Source of the DNA: Litchfieldella xinjiangensis
GTDB lineage: Bacteria; Pseudomonadota; Gammaproteobacteria; Pseudomonadales; Halomonadaceae
Assembly: GCF_000759345.1 (NCBI RefSeq)
Contig: NZ_JPZL01000002.1
Span: 124,001-188,000 of the forward strand
DNA: 64,000 bases
Direction: 5' to 3'
This document shows positions 29,994 to 38,605 of this stretch, piece by piece. The position numbers and the translations under genes were made by a program. The notes under the pieces are model-generated. The model searched no databases. It saw only the letters and a program-made list of their open reading frames with translations, and was not told the DNA's origin. Position 1 is the stretch's first letter. The number at the start of each line of letters is the position of its first letter.

Positions 29994-30781
29994 CGGTAAG
30001 CATGACGCCCCGGATCCTGACCTGCCGAGTCACCGCCATGGAGGATCTGACCCCGGATGTATTCCGGGTGATGCTGGAGGGGCGCGCGGAAGCCATGGCT
30101 CACGCACCGGGACAGTATCTCGAGCTCAAGCTCGACGAGGACACCTGGGTTCCCTTCTCCATCGCCAGTCCGCAACGTGACGATGGCACCTTGGAATTGC
30201 ATATCCAGCACTGGCCGGGGCATGACAATTCTATCCGGCTTCGCGAACTGATCCGGCCGGGCCGGAGCGTCACCCTGAAAATACCCGGTGGCGACTGCGT
30301 CCTGGACGAGAGCAGTCAGCGCCCCTTGTTGTTGATCGCTGCAGGCACCGGCTTCGCCCAGATGAAGGCGATAACCGAGGCGGTACTGCGCCGGCAACCC
30401 GAGCGAGACGTCAAACTGTGGTGGGCGGTGCGCGAGCGTCGCGATTTTTACCTCGAATCGCTTCCTCGTGAGTGGGCCAGCGAGTTTGCCAATGTGCGTT
30501 TTCATGCGGTTTGCGAGACGCCTCTGGAGGCAGGATTCGAAGGGCCAGGCACGATAGTGCATCAGGGAAGGATCGATGCGGTGCTGGGCGACCAGCTCGA
30601 TGACATCAGCCAATACGATGTCTATCTTTCCGGCTCGCCGCCGATGGTTTATGCCTGCGTCGATGTGCTGGCCTCGCTGGGGCTCGAGCCGTCGCGGGCG
30701 TTCTCCGATGTCTTCGCCTACGCCCCGCGCGACCCGCTAGTGCCCACGGCAGGCAGCTTGATCCGGGGGAAGCGCTCATGA
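29990..30781 (+). CDS. fre: NAD(P)H-flavin reductase (Fre/LuxG family)
   Basis: Reduces free flavins with NAD(P)H. In the ubiD context it may supply reduced FMN, which is an inference. It has a ferredoxin-reductase fold: flavin-binding barrel with PGQYLELKL and PFSIASP (about 40-65), and an NAD domain with [15 protein letters not shown] (about 110) and [16 protein letters not shown]. At 263 residues it is slightly longer than the enteric protein at both ends. It is coupled to ubiD by an ATGA overlap and to folM by a 4-base overlap. Confidence 0.9.
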   Translation: MTVSMTPRILTCRVTAMEDLTPDVFRVMLEGRAEAMAHAPGQYLELKLDEDTWVPFSIASPQRDDGTLELHIQHWPGHDNSIRLRELIRPGRSVTLKIPGGDCVLDESSQRPLLLIAAGTGFAQMKAITEAVLRRQPERDVKLWWAVRERRDFYLESLPREWASEFANVRFHAVCETPLEAGFEGPGTIVHQGRIDAVLGDQLDDISQYDVYLSGSPPMVYACVDVLASLGLEPSRAFSDVFAYAPRDPLVPTAGSLIRGKRS

Positions 30782-31491
30782 GCGCGTCCCCTATCCTGAT
30801 CACTGGTGGGGCCCAGCGCCTGGGTCGGCACTGCGCCGAGCGGCTTCTGGATGATGGTCATCCGGTCATCATCACCTGCCGACGCGAGCGGGAGGCCCTG
30901 GATGCGCTACGCGCGCGGGGAGCGACGACCTTGCAGGCGGATTTCTCCACCGAGGCCGGGATACACGACTTCATTGGGCGGCTCAGGTCGAGTGTCGCCT
31001 CGTTGCGGGCCATCGTACACAATGCCAGCGATTGGGCCGCGGATACCGACGATGAGGAGGCCGGCGCGAACTTCGAGCGGCTCTTCCGGGTCCACATGCA
31101 GGCCCCGTACCTGATCAATCTTCAATGCCGCAGCCTGCTCGAGGCGTGCCCCGAGCCCCAGCGCGATATCGTGCACATGACCGATTACGTGGCACGCAAG
31201 GGCTCGAAAAAGCATGCCGCCTATGCTGCGACCAAGGCCGGTCTAGATAACCTGACGCTGTCGTTTGCCGCGATGTTCGCTCCGTCCATTCAGGTCAATG
31301 CCATCGCCCCGGCCCTGATCATGCTGGGCGAGGACGACGACGAGGCCTATGCCGAAAAGGCCCGGGCCAAATCGGCCATGGCGATGATTCCCGGACCGGG
31401 CGTGATTTACCAGAGCCTGCGTTATCTGCTGGATAACCGCTATGTGACCGGCGTCACTCTGCCGGTCGATGGTGGCCGCCACCTGAGCTAG
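30778..31491 (+). CDS. folM: Dihydromonapterin reductase (FolM-like SDR)
   Basis: Short-chain dehydrogenase that reduces dihydromonapterin, and to a lesser degree dihydrofolate, in relatives. The NADPH motif reads TGGAQRLGRHCAE with an arginine suited to NADP. The catalytic tyrosine/lysine pair is in YAATKAGLDN, and the C-terminus VTLPVDGGRHL is typical of the FolM group. At 237 residues it has family length. It overlaps fre by 4 bases. Other SDR functions remain possible, but the N-terminus and C-terminus favour FolM. Confidence 0.82.
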   Translation: MSASPILITGGAQRLGRHCAERLLDDGHPVIITCRREREALDALRARGATTLQADFSTEAGIHDFIGRLRSSVASLRAIVHNASDWAADTDDEEAGANFERLFRVHMQAPYLINLQCRSLLEACPEPQRDIVHMTDYVARKGSKKHAAYAATKAGLDNLTLSFAAMFAPSIQVNAIAPALIMLGEDDDEAYAEKARAKSAMAMIPGPGVIYQSLRYLLDNRYVTGVTLPVDGGRHLS

Positions 31492-31525
31492 AATGACATT
31501 CCCTGACAATGATGAGGAGTGTCCC

Positions 31526-31648
31526 ATGGCTTATGATCCAAGCTTCAAGGACGACAGTGGCTTCCTGTCCATCTTTCTGGGACTGGCCGCATTCGTAGGT
31601 ATGGCAGCGCTGCCGGCGACCATCGGCTGGGTGCAGGTTTTCACCTGA
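31526..31648 (+). CDS. Small single-span membrane protein, function unknown
   Basis: A 40-residue ORF starting MAYDPSFKDDSGFL, too short for most gene finders. A good GATGAGGAG ribosome-binding site lies six bases before the ATG. Residues 14-38 (SIFLGLAAFVGMAALPATIGWVQV) form one hydrophobic span, so the protein is probably a small inner-membrane peptide with an acidic N-terminus. It begins 34 bases after folM and ends just before the DAHP synthase promoter. I do not recognise a family. Confidence 0.6.
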   Translation: MAYDPSFKDDSGFLSIFLGLAAFVGMAALPATIGWVQVFT

Positions 31649-31653
31649 GGCGC

Positions 31654-31681
31654 TTGCCAATTCCGGTTGGGTGTGTAGGAT
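31654..31681 (+). promoter_or_regulatory. Candidate promoter of the DAHP synthase leader transcript
   Basis: TTGCCA (31654-31659), a 16-base spacer and TAGGAT (31676-31681). Transcription would begin near 31688, about 22 bases before the first leader ORF and about 440 bases before the DAHP synthase start. Confidence 0.6.
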
Positions 31682-31709
31682 GAAATGCAAGACGATTCGG
31701 AGTCAGCTC

Positions 31710-31841
31710 ATGTCCCCTCGATTCACTTCACGTAGCCATACCTCGCTTGCGGCCCTCCGCAAGGCGTTCGTATGTCTGCGTGGTTATGGGTATTGGGGTT
31801 ATTGGTTTAGCGCCGGCGTGCCGGCGGCGAGGTCGAGCTGA
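31710..31841 (+). CDS. Aromatic leader peptide 1 (candidate attenuator peptide)
   Basis: A 43-codon ORF starting MSPRFTSRSH with a GGAG ribosome-binding site at ideal spacing (31699-31702). Its C-terminal half carries GYGYWGYWF: tyrosine at codons 26, 28 and 31, tryptophan at 29 and 32, phenylalanine at 33. All three aromatic amino acids are products of the pathway that the downstream enzyme starts. A strong terminator follows 50 bases after the stop. This is the textbook layout of ribosome-mediated attenuation. The antiterminator pairing could not be settled by eye. Confidence 0.72.
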   Translation: MSPRFTSRSHTSLAALRKAFVCLRGYGYWGYWFSAGVPAARSS

Positions 31842-31890
31842 CCTGAACCGCAAGGCGCGCCCATCCAAGGGTTTGCCGCCGATAGTCATC

Positions 31891-31935
31891 AAGAACCCCC
31901 GGTCGGCAACCCGATCGGGGGTTCTTACGTTTTTA
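31891..31935 (+). terminator. Strong intrinsic terminator (attenuator) in the DAHP synthase leader
   Basis: AAGAACCCCCGGTCGG (31891-31906) pairs with CCGATCGGGGGTTCTT (31911-31926) over 16 bp with one G.U pair, loop CAAC, followed by ACGTTTTTATT. It stands between leader peptide 1 and the structural gene, so reading into that gene from the promoter at 31654 requires antitermination or leakage. Confidence 0.85.
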
Positions 31936-31960
31936 TTGTCTATTTCACGAGGTGAGCACC

Positions 31961-32125
31961 ATGTTCGACCACGCCGCTGATATCGTCCTGAACCTGCCCC
32001 AGTATGCCTATTATGGGGATCGGGGGTGGCGATTTAGCGACCCCCGGTCGGCGCAGCTCGCCACCTCCGGCCGGCAGCACATCGGTGGCCATTCGCTGCG
32101 ATGTTCGACCCCCGACCGAGGATGA
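31961..32125 (+). CDS. Aromatic leader ORF 2 (second candidate leader peptide)
   Basis: A 54-codon ORF starting MFDHAADIVLNLPQ with an AGGTGA ribosome-binding site five bases upstream. It again contains an aromatic cluster: Tyr at codons 15, 17 and 18, Trp 23, Phe 25 (YAYYGDRGWRF). A hairpin at 32018-32049 overlaps codons 20-30. The stop is 4 bases before the DAHP synthase ATG, so translation could be coupled. No family is recognised. The aromatic cluster, good ribosome-binding site and position make a regulatory role plausible, but chance cannot be excluded. Confidence 0.5.
   Translation: MFDHAADIVLNLPQYAYYGDRGWRFSDPRSAQLATSGRQHIGGHSLRCSTPDRG
32018..32049 (+). promoter_or_regulatory. Second hairpin inside leader ORF 2, similar to the attenuator arms
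   Basis: GATCGGGGGT (32018-32027) pairs with ACCCCCGGTC (32040-32049) over 10 bp with one G.U. Both arms are near copies of the attenuator arms in swapped order, so arm exchange between the two hairpins is possible. A third related copy, GACCCCCGACC, lies at about 32107-32117, next to the GAGGA ribosome-binding site of the structural gene. Confidence 0.5.
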
Positions 32126-32129
32126 CACC

Positions 32130-33257
32130 ATGACTGTGCCGCTTTCCCCCGTTTCAGCCGACGCTCCTGCCACGACATCAGCGACGCCTGCTGTAGCCCC
32201 TGCCCATCACACCGGGCCATTAGGCGATACGCAGCGTGGCGATGTACTGCCCACCCCGCATGACCTGCGTCAGCGGGTTCCCGTGAACGCTGCCCTGCGT
32301 GAGCGTATCCAGGCCCAGCGCGAGGCCGTTCGCGCCATTCTCGACGGCCGGGATGATCGTCTGCTGGTGGTGGTCGGTCCCTGCTCGATCCATGACCCCC
32401 AGGCGGCTAGAGGATATGCCGAAAACCTTAGCGCCCTGTCGCGCCGGGTCGATGATCGCCTGTTGCTGGTGATGCGCGTGTACGTCGAGAAGCCGCGAAC
32501 CACCGTGGGCTGGAAGGGGCTCGCCTATGATCCCCATCTCGACGGCAGCAATGACATGGCAAGAGGACTGGAAGTCTCCCGCTCGCTAATGCGTGATGCC
32601 GCCGAGCTGGGCTTGCCGGTGGCCACCGAATTGCTGCAGCCGATGATCGCCCCGTACCTCGAGGATCTGCTGGCCTGGACGGCGATCGGAGCGCGGACCA
32701 CCGAGTCGCAGGTGCATCGCGAAATGGCCAGTGGCCTGGAATCGGCGGTGGGCTTCAAGAACGGTACTGACGGCAGCGTCGAGGTCGCGGTCGATGCCAT
32801 TCGCGCGGCGATGCATGGCCATCGCCACTTCGCCATGGATCTGGACGGGCGCGCGTACATGCGTGAGACGTCCGGCAACCCTTATGCACATGTCGTGTTA
32901 CGTGGCGGTAATGATGGGCCCAACTACGGGGCGGACGCCGTACGTACCTGTCGCGAGGCGCTGCACAACGCGGGTATCGAGCCACGCTTGATGGTCGACT
33001 GCAGCCATGCCAATTCGAGGAAGGATCACCGGCGGCAGCCTGCGGTCCTCGACGAGGTGGTGCGTCAGCGACTGGCAGGGGATCGCAGCCTCATCGGTGT
33101 CATGCTCGAGAGCCACCTGCAGGAAGGCAAGCAGGCGCTCGTACCCGGCGACTTGCGCTATGGGGTCTCGGTCACCGATGCCTGCCTGGGCTGGGAGGCG
33201 ACCGAGCGGCTGCTCAGCGGGACGGCCACACAACTGCGGGACCACGCCGCCAACTAG
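32130..33257 (+). CDS. aroG: 3-deoxy-7-phosphoheptulonate (DAHP) synthase, class I
   Basis: First step of the shikimate pathway: condenses phosphoenolpyruvate and erythrose 4-phosphate. From the ATG at 32130 (GAGGA seven bases upstream) it is 375 residues, with a proline/alanine/threonine-rich N-terminus of about 30 residues not needed for the fold. VVGPCSIHDP, the RVYVEKPRTTVGWKGL loop, GFKNGTDGS, LRGGNDGPNYG and DCSHANSRKDH give the metal and substrate sites. Isoform (AroF, AroG or AroH) cannot be decided from sequence; the leader suggests response to Tyr, Trp and Phe. The longer frame from 32004 is rejected because it overlaps leader ORF 2. Confidence 0.93.
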   Translation: MTVPLSPVSADAPATTSATPAVAPAHHTGPLGDTQRGDVLPTPHDLRQRVPVNAALRERIQAQREAVRAILDGRDDRLLVVVGPCSIHDPQAARGYAENLSALSRRVDDRLLLVMRVYVEKPRTTVGWKGLAYDPHLDGSNDMARGLEVSRSLMRDAAELGLPVATELLQPMIAPYLEDLLAWTAIGARTTESQVHREMASGLESAVGFKNGTDGSVEVAVDAIRAAMHGHRHFAMDLDGRAYMRETSGNPYAHVVLRGGNDGPNYGADAVRTCREALHNAGIEPRLMVDCSHANSRKDHRRQPAVLDEVVRQRLAGDRSLIGVMLESHLQEGKQALVPGDLRYGVSVTDACLGWEATERLLSGTATQLRDHAAN

Positions 33258-33265
33258 TGGGCGTG

Positions 33266-33333
33266 GGGCCGGCGATCTGTGATAATCGCGGCATTTCGCG
33301 TTACGCGTTGCCACCCACAAGGATCGCCGGCCC
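33266..33333 (+). repeat. 12-bp perfect inverted repeat flanking the DUF3087-like start region
   Basis: GGGCCGGCGATC (33266-33277) and GATCGCCGGCCC (33322-33333) are exact reverse complements, 44 bases apart. The right arm fills the space between the AAGGA ribosome-binding site and the ATG at 33334. A GATAAT hexamer (33281-33286) lies between the arms. There is no T-run. Confidence 0.65.
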
Positions 33334-33846
33334 ATGATCTTCCGCTTCGAACACCACGACCCGGAAACCTACCGCCGCAAGGCCCGCCTGATCTCCCTGG
33401 CCATGGCCGCTCAGTTCATCGTCTTCGGGCTGGTTTTCTCGCTGTGGCTGACCTCGGTATGGGGCTCCAGTCTCTGGTTGAACGCCCTGGGTGTCTTTCT
33501 GGGGTTATTGGCGACCAGCCTGGTCTTCGCCCTGTTGCGCGAGCGTCCCTGGATGAACGAGATGCGCTATGTCTGGCAGCTCAAGCATCATCTTTCCCGG
33601 GTCAGTAGTTACTTGCCCGAGCTGCGTCGCGGCATGCGCGACGACAACACCGCGGCCCTGGACGTCCTGGCCTTTTACCATCAGGGCATGCACCAGTTGG
33701 CCGAGCTCAACGGACGTACCACGGATGACGATGCCGAGCGGCTGGCCGAGCGGCTCGAAGTGCGCCAGAAACGCGAGGCCAAGGGCCTGCCGGTCGAGGT
33801 CGGGCACTTCGACCCCGAAGACCTGCGTGCCTTCAAGCGGCGTTAG
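33334..33846 (+). CDS. DUF3087-like two-span membrane protein
   Basis: A 170-residue protein beginning MIFRFEHHDPETYRRKARLI. Two hydrophobic spans (about 20-42 and 48-66) form a hairpin, followed by a charged C-terminal domain with WMNEMRYVWQLKHHLSRV and a basic tail LRAFKRR. It resembles the DUF3087 family of gammaproteobacteria; that assignment is from memory. Function is unknown. It lies 76 bases after the DAHP synthase gene, converges with ppk, and its start is embraced by an inverted repeat. Confidence 0.7.
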   Translation: MIFRFEHHDPETYRRKARLISLAMAAQFIVFGLVFSLWLTSVWGSSLWLNALGVFLGLLATSLVFALLRERPWMNEMRYVWQLKHHLSRVSSYLPELRRGMRDDNTAALDVLAFYHQGMHQLAELNGRTTDDDAERLAERLEVRQKREAKGLPVEVGHFDPEDLRAFKRR

Positions 33847-33888
33847 GTGCTTGGCGGGGTGAGTGCCGGGTGAGTTCCCCGGCCTTGC

Positions 33889-36096
33889 TCATGGTTTGGC
33901 GGCATAGGCATACAGCAGGGTTTCCTGGGCACTGATCGGTGCGCCACCCCCAATGGGCTGCTGTAGCCGGTACTGTCCATCGGGCTGCAGCAGCCAGCTC
34001 TGGCAATTGTCGACCAAATACGTTTCGAGGTCCTTTCTCACCCGTGCCGCCAGTTTGCGATCGCGTAACGGAAAGCCGATCTCCACGCGGTGGAACATGT
34101 TGCGTTCCATGAAATCGGCACTCGAGGCCCACACTTCGGGCTTGCTGTCATTCTGGAAGTAAAAGACCCGGGTATGCTCCAGGAAGCGGCCTACGATCGA
34201 GCGCACGCGAATGTTGTCCGAGATACCGGGCACGCCAGGGCGCAGGCTGCACATGCCACGAATGATTAGATCGCACTCGACCCCCGCCTGTGACGCCTTG
34301 TAAAGCGCACGTATCAACTTGGGCTCGGTCAGCGAATTGCACTTGATGATGATGTGCGCCCTACGACCCTGCTCGGCATGCGCGGCCTCTCGCTCGATCA
34401 TCTGCACCAGGCGGCCATGTAGCGTGAACGGGGCATGCAGCAGGGTCTCGATGCGTCGGGCCTGGCCCATGCCTGAAAGTTGCTGGAAGACCTTGTGAAC
34501 GTCTTCGCACAGGTCCGGATCCGCCGTCAGCAGGCTGTAGTCGGAATAGAGACGTGCGGTGCGGGTGTGGTAGTTGCCGGTGCCCAGGTGGGCGTAATAG
34601 CGCAATCCGCCCGGCTCACGGCGCACGATATGCAGCATCTTGGCATGCGTCTTGTAAGCCATTACCCCATAGATGACGATGGCCCCGGCTTCCTGGAGAC
34701 GACTGGCCAACTGAAGGTTGTCGGCCTCATCGAAGCGCGCACGCAATTCGATGACCACCGTCACCTCCTTGCCATTGCGAGCGGCCTCCAGCAGGGCACT
34801 GACGATCGGTGAATCGGCGCCGGTACGGTAGAGCGTCTGCTTGATGGCCAGCACGCCGGGATCGCGGGCGGCTTCGGCAAGCAGGTCTTCGATCGGTGCG
34901 AATGACTGGAACGGATGATGCAGGAGGATATCGCCTTCGGCCATGGCCTCGAACAGGCTGCGCCCTTTGCGAAGGCTCTTGGGCAGCCCCGGGGTGAACG
35001 TGCGATAACGCAGGTCGGGACGCTCCACGACGTTGAGCACGGCCATCATGCGGGTCAGGTTGACCGGGCCGTTGACGCGGTAGAGGTCCTGTTCGTCGAG
35101 ATCGAACTGGCGAATCAGGAAGTCGGAGAGCTCATCCGGACAATTGTCAGCGACTTCCAGGCGAACGCCACTGCCGTAGCGTCTGGCCAGCAACTCCCCG
35201 CGCAAGGCCGAGGCGAGATCGGAGACGGCTTCGGGATCCACCGAGAAGTCGGCATTGCGTGTCAGCCGAAACTGGTAGCAGCCATGCACCCGCATGCCGG
35301 GAAAGACCGTATCGGCATGGGCATGGATCATCGACGACAGAAAGACGTATTCGCTGTAGCCCTCGCTGCACAGGGCGGGGGGCAGTGCGATCAGCCTGGG
35401 CAGCGAACGCGGGGCCGGCAGGATCGCCAGGCCCCCTTCACGACCGAAGGCGTCCTTGCCCTCGAGTTCGACAATGAAATTGAGGCTCTTGTTGACCAGG
35501 CGCGGGAAGGGATGGGAAGGGTCGAGCCCGATGGGGCTAATGACCGGCATGATCTCTTCTTCGAAGTAGTCCCTGACCCAGGCGGCCTGCGCGTCGGTCC
35601 AGTCCTCGCGACGACGAAAGCGAAGCCCCTGCTGTTCCAGGGCCGGTATCAGGGTCTCGTTGAGTAGACGATACTGGCGCGCCACCTGTTCATGAACGAT
35701 GCGTGACACTTCGGCCAGCGTCTGACGCGGCGGCATGCCGTCGGCACCGCTGTCGTCGTGGCCCAGCGCCTGCTGATGTTTCAGGCCGGCAACCCGTATC
35801 TCGAAAAATTCATCGAGATTGGAAGAGAAAATGAGCAGGAACATCAGCCGATCGAGCAAGGGATGCGAGGAATCCAGGGCCTGTTCCAGTACGCGAATAT
35901 GGAATTGCAGCGTGCTGATTTCGCGATTGAAATAGAGTGCAGGATCACTCAGATCGGCATCGGTCGACGGCTTGGCCTGGATGCCCGTCCGGGTTCGGTT
36001 GATCCGCAAGGGCATCTCGCCGGATGTCTCGCCCTCGGCGCCAGGCTCGGCTGCCGCCGAGGACGGTTGCTGTTCGGAACCATGCATGACTTCCAT
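33889..36096 (-). CDS. ppk: Polyphosphate kinase 1
   Basis: Makes polyphosphate from ATP reversibly. The N-terminus has about 40 extra polar residues (735 in total against about 690 in enterics), then LYFNREISTLQFHIRVLEQA starts the N domain. The phospholipase-D-like core shows VIELRARFDE, the autophosphorylated histidine region AHLGTGNYH, and SLTEPKLI. An HTRVFYFQND segment carries the second histidine. A GGAGG site is close to the ATG. It follows hemB on the same strand with a 36-base gap containing a hairpin. Its antagonist ppx is also in the window. Confidence 0.96.
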   Translation of the reverse strand: MEVMHGSEQQPSSAAAEPGAEGETSGEMPLRINRTRTGIQAKPSTDADLSDPALYFNREISTLQFHIRVLEQALDSSHPLLDRLMFLLIFSSNLDEFFEIRVAGLKHQQALGHDDSGADGMPPRQTLAEVSRIVHEQVARQYRLLNETLIPALEQQGLRFRRREDWTDAQAAWVRDYFEEEIMPVISPIGLDPSHPFPRLVNKSLNFIVELEGKDAFGREGGLAILPAPRSLPRLIALPPALCSEGYSEYVFLSSMIHAHADTVFPGMRVHGCYQFRLTRNADFSVDPEAVSDLASALRGELLARRYGSGVRLEVADNCPDELSDFLIRQFDLDEQDLYRVNGPVNLTRMMAVLNVVERPDLRYRTFTPGLPKSLRKGRSLFEAMAEGDILLHHPFQSFAPIEDLLAEAARDPGVLAIKQTLYRTGADSPIVSALLEAARNGKEVTVVIELRARFDEADNLQLASRLQEAGAIVIYGVMAYKTHAKMLHIVRREPGGLRYYAHLGTGNYHTRTARLYSDYSLLTADPDLCEDVHKVFQQLSGMGQARRIETLLHAPFTLHGRLVQMIEREAAHAEQGRRAHIIIKCNSLTEPKLIRALYKASQAGVECDLIIRGMCSLRPGVPGISDNIRVRSIVGRFLEHTRVFYFQNDSKPEVWASSADFMERNMFHRVEIGFPLRDRKLAARVRKDLETYLVDNCQSWLLQPDGQYRLQQPIGGGAPISAQETLLYAYAAKP

Positions 36097-36109
36097 CCTG
36101 CCTCCAGGG

Positions 36110-36132
36110 AACGGAAGGGCATGGCCCTCCCG

Positions 36133-36134
<2 letters not shown>
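36110..36134 (-). repeat. Hairpin between hemB and ppk
   Basis: AACGGAAGGGC (36110-36120) and GCCCTCCCGTT (36124-36134) form an 11-bp stem with one G.U pair and a 3-base loop. It overlaps the hemB stop and precedes the ppk ribosome-binding site. No T-run follows, so it may be a processing or stability element rather than a terminator. Confidence 0.5.
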
Positions 36135-37155
<1,021 letters not shown>

Positions 37156-37272
37156 TCAATGGGCAACCGCCGACCTCGGATCAGTGTCCCACTGGAGTGT
37201 GACCGAATGATGACAAGGGGCGAGGTTGCCTCGGACAAGGGAAAGCGCCTGCCATGCAAGCGCAGTGACTGC

Positions 37273-37301
37273 AGTATATCAATGCGACGCGTAGCCGCTA
37301 A
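37273..37301 (-). promoter_or_regulatory. Candidate hemB promoter
   Basis: On the minus strand TTAGCG (37296-37301), a 17-base spacer and TATACT (37273-37278). It gives a leader of about 125 bases before hemB. It abuts the small hairpin that lies after tatC (37302-37316, CCTCGC/GCGAGG, loop of 3). The rest of the 218-base gap shows nothing further. Confidence 0.4.
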
Positions 37302-37358
37302 CCTCGCCTTGCGAGGGTGAGGCGTAGCCAAATGAGACGGTCGGAAGACACGCTACCG

Positions 37359-38141
37359 CTAGGCATCGGCCTCGTCGGTGTTCGCATCGCTACGGCGTCG
37401 CTTGACCACGCGGCCAAAGAAGATGCCGACTTCATAGAGCAGATACATGGGCACGGCCAGCAGGCTCTGCGAGATGACATCGGGGGGCGTCAGCAGCATG
37501 CCGATGACGAAGCAGGCCAATACGATATAGGGCCGCTTCTGTGACAGGCTTTCCACGGTGGTGGCGCCGCTATAGATCAGCAGGAAGGTGGCAATCGGGA
37601 TCTCGAAGGCGACCCCGAAGGCGAAGAACATCTTGAGTACGAAGTTCAGGTACTGGTTGATGTCGGTCATCACCGCGACGTCCTCGGGGCCCGTCTGGGT
37701 GAAGAACTTGAACAGTAGCGGAAACACGACGTAATAGGCGAAGGCCGCGCCTGCGTAGAACAGGCCAACGCTCGAAAGCAGCAGGGGGATGGCCAGCCGT
37801 TTCTCGTTGTCATAGAGCCCGGGGGCGATGAAGGCCCAGGCTTGGTGCAGCACCACGGGGATGGCAATGAAGACCGCCACGACCAACGTCAGCTTGAACG
37901 GGGCGAGGAAGGGCGAGGCGACCTCGGTGGCAATCATTTGCGCACCTTCCGGCAGCAGGTCCATCAGCGGCTGCGCAACGAAGGTGTAGATATCGTTTGA
38001 GAAGGCGTACAGGGCCAGGAAGATCAGAACCACCGCGATGACCGCCCGCATCAACCGCGAGCGTAACTCGATCAGGTGTTCTATCAGCGGGGCCTGAGCT
38101 TGGGCCGAGTCCTGTTCACTGGGGTCGCGCGACGCAGTCAT
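37359..38141 (-). CDS. tatC: Sec-independent protein translocase TatC
   Basis: Multispanning receptor for twin-arginine signal peptides. At 260 residues it has six predicted membrane spans. The N-terminal LIEHLIELRSRLMRAV and FFAFGVAFEIPI segments are typical, with the conserved cytoplasmic loop glutamates. It overlaps tatB by 4 bases and closes the ubiE-ubiJ-ubiB-hisE-tatABC run. No T-rich terminator is evident downstream. Confidence 0.97.
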   Translation of the reverse strand: MTASRDPSEQDSAQAQAPLIEHLIELRSRLMRAVIAVVLIFLALYAFSNDIYTFVAQPLMDLLPEGAQMIATEVASPFLAPFKLTLVVAVFIAIPVVLHQAWAFIAPGLYDNEKRLAIPLLLSSVGLFYAGAAFAYYVVFPLLFKFFTQTGPEDVAVMTDINQYLNFVLKMFFAFGVAFEIPIATFLLIYSGATTVESLSQKRPYIVLACFVIGMLLTPPDVISQSLLAVPMYLLYEVGIFFGRVVKRRRSDANTDEADA

Positions 38142-38599
38142 GGGCGGCGTGAATCCTTGTCTGAGGGCTCTGGCTGTGTGGCTTCGGGGCGATCCGGCGG
38201 CGGCTCGCCAGGCGGCGGCGGTGTCAGCGGCGCTTCGCCCTGTGAGGCTTTCCCCTCCAGGGAGGCGGCGCTGCTGCTCTCGCCGGCAAGCTCGCTCGAG
38301 TCGGCGTCACGCACCTTGTCGCGGGTCTTGTCGTCCCCCGACTCGATGTAGCTCTCCACGTCCCGCTTGGCCTTGCCGAGCCCCTCGTCGAGCTTCTTCT
38401 GTTGGTCGTTGAGTTTCTGGCGCAGCTCTTCCGCCTCCAGCTGTGCGGAGATCTCACGCTGCATGCCAGCGACGGTACGCTTGATCTTGCCGATCCATAG
38501 ACCGGTGGTGCGGGCTGCCTTGGGCAGGCGCTCAGGGCCGAGCACCAGCAGGCCGACCACACCAATGATCAACAATTCGAGAAAGCCGATGTCGAACAT
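38138..38599 (-). CDS. tatB: Sec-independent protein translocase TatB
   Basis: Binds Tat substrates together with TatC. The N-terminus MFDIGFLELLIIGVVGLLVL is the single span, with the FxELxxxxVVxLLVLGPERLP pattern and hinge. An amphipathic helix (about 25-45) and a long acidic/proline-rich tail follow. At 153 residues it is longer than TatA, as expected. It starts six bases after tatA and overlaps tatC. Confidence 0.95.
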   Translation of the reverse strand: MFDIGFLELLIIGVVGLLVLGPERLPKAARTTGLWIGKIKRTVAGMQREISAQLEAEELRQKLNDQQKKLDEGLGKAKRDVESYIESGDDKTRDKVRDADSSELAGESSSAASLEGKASQGEAPLTPPPPGEPPPDRPEATQPEPSDKDSRRP

Positions 38600-38605
38600 G
38601 GGCGA

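Noticed and set aside
32004-32129. Longer N-terminus of the DAHP synthase from the ATG at 32004
   Set aside because: It would overlap leader ORF 2 and the second hairpin, adds 42 residues without family similarity, and the ATG at 32130 has a better ribosome-binding site.
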